Origin: Eledone cirrhosa
Lineage: Eukaryota > Mollusca > Cephalopoda > Octopoda > Eledonidae
Direction of reading: 5' to 3'
Assembly (NCBI GenBank): GCA_964016885.1
Contig: OZ024743.1
Span: forward strand, 18,114,499-18,178,498
Length of the DNA stretch: 64,000 nucleotides
The notes under the pieces were generated by a model, which ran no database searches, was not told where the DNA came from, and worked only from the letters and a program-made list of their open reading frames with translations. The first letter of the stretch is position 1. Each line of letters begins with the position of its first letter. Below, piece by piece: positions 56,421 through 64,000 of this stretch. Made by a program: the position numbers and the translations under genes.

Positions 56421-59400
56421 AGTGTGTGTGAGAGAGAGAGAGAGAGGAATTTATAAAATCATCATTTAAAACAGCACAATCCAGATGCGTGGAAATACGA
56501 TTTATTGTTTAACTTTTACACGTGTTTCATAGTGTATAGTACATATCAGTCTTGGTTTGCTCGTATTTGATTAATTTAATTAAAATAACTCACATCCAAC
56601 TACTTAAATAACAATATGTCATTACAACACATTTTCGAAGTGTAATGCGAATTTGATAACATATATGGATATATAGAACGCAAAAATAATAAATAGATCA
56701 TAAGAAGGGGGGAAAGGAGGAGAAAGAAAAGGAGAGGAGAAAGTAGTAAAAGAAGATGAAACACGACGAGAAGGGAGTAAAAGATAGGAAGAAATACATG
56801 AAAGGAAGGAGATGGAGAGGTACATAGAGAATAGTATTTTAGATAGAAAGAATATAGTAGGAGAATAGTAGGAAGATTAATGAAGATACTAAGGTGGTGA
56901 ATATTAGAGAAAGAGAACGAAGGGGAAGATACATTAACACATTTAAGAGTTAGAGTTTTATAGTAGTAATTTTAGTATTATATAACAACAACACTTATAA
57001 TGTTCAACGTATATCCATCAATTTCAGTGCTATATTTTCCTTTTCGAATAAGAATCTAGTCGGCCTTATTTCAATGAAGTAGGGAATCGGCGTCAGATAT
57101 ATGGCCTTTGTAAATAATAACTAGCGTGGTAGACTAAAGGACTGAGTTCATAGGTTTTAGCTTCAAATCATCTGTGAGTTATGATTATAATAAAATAAAA
57201 TTTCAAATTGGTTGTATTTGCAATTAAATATATATTTTCCTGCCAAGCATTTACTAGTTTTGTGCCAGTTATAATGAGATAAATTTCGAGAGTACTGTTG
57301 CGACATATTTTTGTAACATGCTGATATTTATGGGCACATTCTATGATAGACCATGAAATCTCGTACTTTTTTATAGATTCTATTAACACCCAAATCTTAC
57401 TAGCTAGTGGTCTGGAGTTTCGTAGTTTAGGGTTCGTTCTTAAATGAATGTGTGTACATACCACCTTTTCTTGAAAAAGTTCGATGCTGCTCCTATATTC
57501 CTGAATATTTAGAAATGTACTTTGATTTCATTCATCCGGTTTCCTGCAGCTGCAATTCAAATGTCTCATATGGGTTGGTTCCCTATTGCTAGAGCTCTTA
57601 GATTTGTTACATAATCCACGGGTCTGTGAGTAGAATTCTATATTATTTTTTACACTTAGACTGTTGGTTTGGCAGGGAACTACAGGATGAAAGGAAGGAC
57701 ATTGTCGTGTGTTTTCGACAATGATTATTGTGTTTATTATCGTTGTATATGCGATGGCGTGTTCTATTTAACTATTTATATATATAACCAATAGTTTCAG
57801 TGCAAAAATAATATAGAATTCCGTTCATAGGAGGAAGTATATATGCATATGATAGAAGGGAATATGTTCGCAGTATTTCCATTTCCATTTAAACCTACTC
57901 GAACGAGAAGGAAGAATCTTAAACTGATTAATTGCAATTACCATTTCAAATATTATTAAATCTATCAAATAATGAAAAACGATATAAGCTACTGCTGAAA
58001 TAATATTAAAAAGCAGTCCCTTAATGTGGTTAAATAAAATACAATGATAATATATATATTTAGCGAAAACTGAAAAACAAGTGTATGAATAACAAACGAT
58101 TCAATCGTGATATGAAATGTGTAAACCCTGAGTGGTAATGAAAGTGTAATTATTTTGAAATAATCTAACCTATTAATGGATTTGACTTTATTAATGAATT
58201 CATATCATTTAAAGCGTATGTCAATTTATTGTCACAAATAATTGTGTTGTAAGATCTGAACGTTTGTTCATCATAGACTGTAGTTGTTTCATTAATGGGA
58301 AGTGAATCTTTTAATTATTTGAGTGTTATAATTTAATGGATGATTTGAACTGGATTTAATCTAAACTGTTTAGTTTCTATTAAATGAACAAATTTACTTA
58401 AACTGTCGATTACACCGAAATATTTACGTTTGCGATAAATCACGATGCAATTTGTTACGGTTATTTCGTTACGGGTAATCCTGATTTCTGGTATATTTCT
58501 TCACTATTATGAAGCCTATGTGGAACAATATGCACAAGTTCAATATATTCCCCATTTCCAGTTATTTGTGTAATGGGATGCAATTTGAAAATATATTTAA
58601 CTATATTCAATTAAGAACATTCGAAATGCTTATTGATTAATTAAAGTGTATGACATTAGGATATTAAATTGTTTCACTAGTGCATATCTAATGTGGTCGA
58701 AGTTGAATGCAATTAACAAACAATGCACCATGAGATATGTTAAAACGTACCTTGATCATGAAATGGTTTAGATTAATTCGCAATTATAAATTTTTCATTG
58801 TAATTCACTTTTATGATTCACATCAAACAAACCTCGGCGTCTTTCCATGCTTGATATTAAACAAAACTATAAAACGTTGTGTCTATTTATTCATTTCATT
58901 AAATATTTTCTTTACTCATGGGTATCTTGGTAAGTACTACAATGTATCCCGGAAGCGTCTGTTTTAGTTTCTATTAATTACTATTTACGTTTCCTAATTC
59001 TTAGATTCATTTCCAATGCTTAATTAACCAGATATCTGATATATTTATGTAGGTGCATGCTATATCACTTATTTAAGCAAATACGTCCATTTCAGATGCA
59101 ATATCCTGCAACCTTCATTCGTAGTAAATAATTAGGGAGTTTATGTTTTAAATTTTTTATATTAACATAATTTGAACAAATTGAAGCTTATTTTTTCAAG
59201 AATTACTAGAGTATTATCGAAAATATTTCTGTACAATTTGATTAATTCAAATTGAAAATGCTATAGCAGAACAACATTATAAGTTGAAATCTAAATTTGC
59301 TTTTTAGAGGATAATATTCACTCCTATGACTCTTTTCCTAAAACTGAGAACGTGATGTCTATAGCGGCTTAATGCAAGTAACATCAAAATTACACCATTG

Positions 59401-60220
59401 TGTAAAATGCCATTTATTCACCAATTAGAGATTTCCTATACATTATATTGTCTTCCGTGTGATTTCCACTGAATCAATTGACAACTCTATTTTCGGAAAT
59501 TACTCTCAGACTAAACAATATTAACAGTTATGTACATCATGTTGCTGCATTATTTATTCAAAGCTATTTCGAAATATTAAAAATCAAATGAAGTATTTAT
59601 ACTTTACATCAATTCTGTATACACGATTTCCAGGGAGTGTACTATAGCGCTTCATTAATAAAAGCATCAGACATATATGCTTGTAATAGAAAGTATTTCA
59701 ATAAATATTTATCTCAGACCAGCTATCACCAGCAACACCACAGACTCATATGATTAACGGCAGTATCAATGTATAGTCCTCCAAGCTATCTCACATTTAA
59801 CAAAATGGTATTGTTGTCGATATAATCGCACCTCAGCTCTTGTGATAGTATTTTCTTTGACCTTCATTGCAGCTGCTAATATTCATAAGTTTGCTTTGAT
59901 AATATGTTTTGGCTTCAGTTCTGTTACTTTTATATGTTTCTAATACTATGCAAGAGAATAATGACCACGAGGCAAATTTAACACTATTCTAATTCGAACA
60001 ATACAGACACCACGAATTATATCACTATTCATATACTATTTTCTATATATCTTTACTAAATATTATAATTTCCATTAATCTTTTGCTTTAATCTTTTAAC
60101 TATATAGTCTTCGAAATCAAAAGTCATCACCGTTCGAATGATAATATGAATATACAATGAACACGGAAATTTACAAAAGCTAATGTAAACCAGATAATCT
60201 GACTGCATATATATATATAT
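55260..60220. other. Non-coding AT-rich stretch
   Basis: No gene recognised over almost 5 kb. It contains (TA)n at 55,729-55,776, a TA/GT/GA cluster at 56,390-56,447 and a GA-rich purine stretch at 56,700-56,900. Frames up to 98 codons (57,168-57,464 minus) show no known domain. Confidence 0.5.
55909..55935 (-). ncRNA. CTGATGA...GAAAC motif (hammerhead-like core)
   Basis: On the minus strand, CTGATGA is followed by a 12-nt AGACTTGTATCT that can close with three pairs (AGA/TCT), and then GAAAC. The order and spacing match the hammerhead catalytic core. No helix I or III partner is clear, so this is only a candidate. Confidence 0.25.
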
Positions 60221-60370
60221 AACGAAGGTGTGGTAAGGAACCAGATAGATCATAACGCACCAGAGTACTCAATACTTAGGGTAGTAGAATGGGTAATAGG
60301 AACATGTTAAACCCCGAACGGCAGAGCTGTCGTAATGGCTCGAGCTCTGCCGTCGGGGTTAAATATTTTC
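60221..60370. repeat. Dispersed repeat copy 2 with terminal hairpin
   Basis: 60,221-60,300 matches 39,094-39,190. Behind it, arms 60,307-60,328 and 60,343-60,362 form an imperfect inverted repeat of about 20 bp with a 14-nt loop. (TA)n lies on both sides. No protein is encoded. Confidence 0.8.
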
Positions 60371-60371
60371 C

Positions 60372-60410
<39 letters not shown>

Positions 60411-60432
60411 ACATATATATATATATGTAGGA
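60371..60432. repeat. (TA)n-(GT)n-(TA)n microsatellite
   Basis: A GT run of about 26 bp lies between two TA blocks. Confidence 0.9.
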
Positions 60433-60512
60433 GGTGAGTTTTATTGTAGTACAATAAAGCAATTCAGATATCGGATAAGAAGCACTCTACAGTTTGTGGG
60501 ACTGGAGTATGC

Positions 60513-60848
60513 ATAATATAAGATCAAAAGATGGTTAAAGGAGTTCCATATATTTTATTATGCGCATTTCAAAAACAAACATCATCAAGCAATAATATTT
60601 GTGTTTTCATCAGATAAAACAGGAGAACATGATATGAAGGCTAAAAAACACTTGTGGATAGTGCAGTTTTAAATCAACATATGTTGATATGTTGATTTAA
60701 AACTGCACTATCCACAAGTGTTTTTTAGCCTTCATATCATGTTCTCCTGTTTTATCTGATGAAAACACAAATATTATTGCTTGATGATGTTCGTTTTTGA
60801 AATGCGCATAATAAAATATATGGAACTCCTTTAACCATCTTTTGATCT

Positions 60849-60856
<8 letters not shown>
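60513..60856. repeat. 344-bp near-perfect palindrome (169-bp arms, 6-nt centre)
   Basis: Arms 60,513-60,681 and 60,688-60,856 are reverse complements with one mismatch seen (AAACAAACATC against the complement of GATGTTCGTTT). The centre is TGTTGA. The right arm contains CTGATGA (60,756-60,762) and GAAA (60,799-60,802). The palindrome ends at a (TA)n. It would extrude as a single long hairpin. Confidence 0.9.

Positions 60857-60896
<40 letters not shown>
60855..60896. repeat. (TA)n microsatellite
   Basis: About 42 bp of TA between the palindrome and the Penelope-like 5' piece. Confidence 0.95.
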
Positions 60897-60902
<6 letters not shown>

Positions 60903-60997
60903 TAAAATAACAGATTACAGTTTAAGCAAAGAATCGCTGCTTTCACAGTTAACGGGATCTTCTGAAACTAACAAAGTCAATCTGTAAATGCAGAACT
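60897..60997 (-). mobile_element. Penelope-like element 5' piece (copy 2)
   Basis: About 100 bp match 43,357-43,450 with scattered changes (shared AAAGAATCGCTGCTTTCAC, AACGGGATCTT and GTCAATCTGT). The match ends near 60,997. On the minus strand it lies downstream of the 3' region of the same family, as expected from the partial tandem copies of Penelope-like elements. Confidence 0.75.
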
Positions 60998-61512
60998 GGA
61001 TATTTCAAAAAACGTTGCAACCGGAGGAAGACAGGAAGACGATACTTTGGTTCGTGGTAACGTTCGCTGGCAAAGAACGGGAAAAAACGAATAATACGTC
61101 ATTAATAGGAGCGGTGAAAAACAATTACGCGTAAAGACAGAACCAGGTTTATGGTATAAAAGAGGTCGTAGACTAATGTTCTCTTAGGTGGTGCATAGAG
61201 ACGTTCTCTGGCAATGAACGAAAAAACGAAAATAATAAGTCATATGTGGAACGTGGAGAACAATAGCACGCAAAGACAAAACCACGTAAATGGTATAGCA
61301 GAAGTCGTAGACTAAAATTCTAACTAGGAGACCAAATGAATCTCCGCTACAGAGTTAATAACAAAGTAAATAAATACAATACAGAATTAATAGAAACAAA
61401 TAAATACATACACGGAAACAGATACGTACATACACAAGCATACGCAAAACCTTACCATAGGTATACAAAACCACGCACATATAAATATATGTGTGTGTAT
61501 GCTTGTGTACAA
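60998..61512. other. Unassigned stretch within Penelope-like copy 2
   Basis: It contains two similar segments of about 110 bp near 61,050-61,180 and 61,195-61,330 (shared CGTTC(G/T)CTGGCAA-like, AACGAAAAAACGA and GTCGTAGACTAA). They look like a tandem duplication. No ORF is recognised. Confidence 0.5.
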
Positions 61513-61836
61513 ATAAATAAATAATTATATAAACGTATATAAGTAAATAAATACGTATATAACAAGCGCACACGCATACCTACATATAAATACACGAATA
61601 TTCGGAGACGTAAGTCAACTAAAACAAGAAGTACACATATACACACACCCACCATACGTACGAACCTGCATACTCACGCAGACGCAAAACTCCCGTATAC
61701 ACATAGCCAAACCCTATATACCAGAATATGTAAAAATTATACGCCATAACAGTCAAATATACGTACGAGAAGGTATACATACCTTCACAAAACATACGGG
61801 TAATATATACTTACCTATACAAATAAGTAAAGGAAT
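61513..61836 (-). mobile_element. Penelope-like 3' region (copy 2), part before LTR insertion
   Basis: It matches 40,747-41,060 of copy 1 (shared ATAATTATATAAACGTATAT, TTCGGAGACGTA, GACGCAAAACTC and CCTTCACAAAACATAC). The match is broken at 61,836 by the LTR element and resumes at 63,936. Confidence 0.85.
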
Positions 61837-62196
61837 TGTAGCGGTTGTCTCCCTTGGATCTAGACGGGAAGTGGGACCCTTTCTGCAACTTCCGGTCAGA
61901 GCCCTATAAAACTAACAACTTTAAGCTTCCTTTCTCTCATTGCCTTTTCGGCACCAGGACAAGAGCCTCTCATTGGGCTCCGCCATTAATTTGGCCAACA
62001 GGCGCCTGGCCTTAGCCAGGCGTCCTCTGCCAGCCGCGTTTGCCTGGCAATCAAAACGGTAACTACTAACTTTGTTTCATTCTAACATCTATTCCTATTG
62101 ACATGTCAACCATACTGTTAAATGCTTGATTAAATATTATACACACAAACCATGTCTCGTTTTGTTACATTCATACAACCCAGTATCCTCGCTATA
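61837..62196. repeat. Left LTR
   Basis: It contains a TATA box TATAAAA at 61,905-61,911 and a perfect hairpin CGCCTGGC-CTTA-GCCAGGCG at 62,003-62,022, which lies downstream of the TATA box and so probably in the transcript leader. It lacks 10 bp that are present in the right LTR (after CTCCCTTG). Confidence 0.85.
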
Positions 62197-63565
62197 TTGA
62201 TAACCCTAACGTGATACGAACACGCAGCCGTTCATCGCTATAAGTGGTCACCCCCCCAAAAAAAGAAAAAAATAGCACATCTGGTTTTGTGAGTAACATT
62301 ACGAATACACAGCAAATTTAGCGACAAACTATGAAAATACTCAAGGACACGCACACACGCACATGTGGAATTCGCACAGACAGACTTTTTCTCTCACGCA
62401 TCAACTAACTGTCGCATTTCACCAATATATATATATGTTTCTCGTTTCTTACAACGAACACTTTCAAAACGAAAAAAAACAAAAAAAAAAAAACATTTCA
62501 CGATATATATATATGTTTCTCGTTTCTTACAACGAACTCTTTCAAAACACAAAAAAAAGAAAGAAATTTGATATTCTTTAAATAACATTTCAACAGGAAC
62601 ATTTATTTTCGATGAACCATTGCCTTTTTGTTCATCGTTTTCTTCATCGTTCAAGTTTTTTGTTTTTTTCCAAAGTTCACAGCAATAATTATGCTGATTG
62701 AAGCCTTTCTTTTTCATCATTGTCACTTTCAAAATTGCACTATCATTTTCTCGCGCGTTAGAAATATTTTTTTTCAACCTTGTATTGGCACGTGTAGGCA
62801 GCATAAATTCTCGATTCACTGAGATGTCTCTACTCACAGACAGCCGCACGCCAGAGATAACATTTCTCCCCAGGGATTCTTCAGCCTTATGCTATATTCT
62901 TCTATTTGCCGGTTTATAGATTTACAATGTAAATTTACCGTTGATGACCGCGCATTTATTGAGAATGCTTATTTCTCTGGTCGCTGGCCTCTTGACCCTT
63001 CCAGGTCAACGCATTCTCAACATCGACCATCAACTTCGGCTGCTATTTCTAGCACTTTGCGCAACTTATTTCTTCTAAAAAAATTTTTTTTACAGTGAAT
63101 TTAAACACCGAATACGCTCACTCAGCGAGACAACAGCAGCAGCAACAGGAATACATCAATACAGCTTCACCAAAGCCAGAGAATTCATTTTTGCAGCACT
63201 CTTCCTGTGAGAAAATCCATTCGGAGGTTGGAAATTTCACGATATACCACAGAACAGAAACCACCTGCATTCATTCTCTGGAACACACTTTCTTTCCTGC
63301 TGTCATGTGATTGCACACCTGTGAACTATACATTTGAACTTTGAGCTCTTCTATTACTTTTACTTTATTACATTGTATCTTTGGGTGATGGATGGATGGA
63401 TGTCCAGTCGTTCTCTGGCCAAGAGCGGTTGACTACCTTGATATCTATCATTGATTTTTCCAAACATTCTTTTGTCGTAATGTTCATGCCTGTTACAACA
63501 TTCTCGCCAACTTGCTACATATTTTCATTTCGATTTTTATACACTAAAATTCTGGCGGGAGGTTA
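62197..63565. other. Internal region of the LTR-flanked element
   Basis: No gag, protease, RT or integrase motif is seen in any frame. A tandem duplication near 62,425-62,570 repeats GTTTCTCGTTTCTTACAACG twice, each with a TA run and an A-rich end. The longest frame (62,394-62,849 minus, 151 codons) runs over this repeat and has no known domain, so I do not call it a gene. Confidence 0.6.
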
Positions 63566-63935
63566 TGTAGCGGTTGTCTCCCTTGTTTTGATTGGGATCT
63601 AGACGGGAAGTGGCACCCTTTCTGCAACTTCCGGTCAGAGCCCTATAAAACTAACAACTTTAAGCTTCCTTTCTCTCATTGCCTTTTCGGCACCAGGACA
63701 AGAGCCTCTCATTGGGCTCCGCCATTAATTTGGCCAACAGGCGCCTGGCCTTAGCCAGGGGTCCTCTGCCAGCCGCGTTTGCCTGGCAATCAAAACGGTA
63801 ACTACTAACTTTGTTTCATTCTAACATCTATTCCTATTGACATGTCAACCATACTGTTAAATGCTTGATTAAATATTATACACACAAACCATGTCTCGTT
63901 TTGTTACATTCATACAACCCAGTATCCTCGCTATA
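63566..63935. repeat. Right LTR
   Basis: It is 370 bp, nearly identical to the left LTR. Differences seen: extra TTTTGATTGG near 63,584, GGCACC against GGGACC, and AGGGGTCC against AGGCGTCC. The last change breaks one pair of the hairpin stem. Confidence 0.85.
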
Positions 63936-64000
63936 GAATAAACAAACCATATACTTAGCTCCCACATCAAGACGTAGAATATCCACGTATAGATCGTGCT
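63936..64000 (-). mobile_element. Penelope-like 3' region (copy 2), part after LTR insertion
   Basis: It continues the match to copy 1 (41,070-41,131; shared CAAGACGTAAAATATCC-like sequence) and leaves the window at the point where the ORF stop would follow, so a second Penelope-like ORF probably lies to the right. Confidence 0.75.

Larger units (their letters stand above)
61837..63935. mobile_element. Small LTR-flanked non-autonomous retroelement
   Basis: Two direct repeats (61,837-62,196, 360 bp; 63,566-63,935, 370 bp) start TGTAGCGGTTGTCTCCC and end GTATCCTCGCTATA. They flank 1,369 bp without gag or pol. GAAT is duplicated at both outer sides (61,833-61,836 and 63,936-63,939). A purine-rich GGCGGGAGG (63,556-63,562 region) precedes the right repeat, fitting a polypurine tract. 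Directly after the left repeat, TGATAACCCTAACGTGATAC may be a degenerate primer-binding site complementary to a tRNA 3' end. The two repeats differ by a 10-bp indel and few substitutions, so insertion was recent. This fits a TRIM/LARD-type element moved by another LTR element's proteins. Confidence 0.82.

Noticed and set aside
57168..57464. 98-codon minus-strand frame as a host gene
   Set aside because: No known domain, no neighbouring exon-like frames and AT-driven composition; length is within chance for such a long AT-rich stretch.
62394..62849. 151-codon minus-strand frame inside the LTR element as a possible gag
   Set aside because: It runs across the tandem TA/A-rich duplication, shows no nucleocapsid knuckle or gag motif, and lies opposite to the most likely transcription direction set by TATA box and polypurine tract.

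Overview
The window is AT-rich animal DNA made almost entirely of transposable elements and microsatellites. I find no host protein-coding exon, tRNA, rRNA or CRISPR array. tRNA-derived SINEs with an ATT-repeat tail, Tx1-type LINEs, Penelope-like elements and very dense (TA)n, (CA)n and (GA)n repeats together suggest a cephalopod, most likely an octopus. That assignment is inference from repeat types; nothing in the window names the species.

Layout. 1-13,018: an uninterrupted chain of same-orientation retroelements, in the order Tx1 LINE copy A (cut by the window edge), Tx1 LINE copy B, SINE 1, Tx1 LINE copy C, SINE 2, SINE 3. Every joint is an (ATT)n or degraded (ATT)n run. 13,019-28,700: AT-rich, non-coding, with microsatellites, a degenerate 'TTTTCAAAATATT' low-complexity block and one possible LINE fossil. 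28,731-29,232: a perfect 132-bp inverted repeat. 29,269-32,585: an internally deleted Helitron with both ends. 32,981-35,840: an RTE-type LINE with a tandem 5' repeat and a TAAGAC tail. 35,841-40,729: non-coding. 40,730-43,450 (minus): a Penelope-like element with RT and GIY-YIG remains. 46,140-49,190: two decayed REL-endonuclease LINE copies. 49,191-54,700 (minus): Tx1 LINE copy D, placed inside a (TAA)n run. 55,061-55,245 (minus): SINE 4 with a 14-bp target duplication. 55,260-60,220: non-coding. 60,221-64,000: a dispersed hairpin repeat, a 344-bp near-perfect palindrome, pieces of a second Penelope-like element, and a 2.1-kb LTR-flanked non-autonomous element inserted in that Penelope piece with a 4-bp duplication.

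How the parts relate. All coding copies are broken by stops, frameshifts or deletions. Two of the Tx1 copies have a mutated RT catalytic Asp and one has lost the RT core, so nothing here looks able to move by itself. The most interesting signals are relational: (i) retroelements repeatedly join at ATT repeats; (ii) the SINEs share roughly 30 bp of 3' end with the Tx1 LINEs, which suggests the LINE mobilised them; (iii) large deletions in the LINEs fall at short direct repeats; (iv) an exact AAGGTAAGTG lies at the ORF1/ORF2 border of all three copies that retain it.
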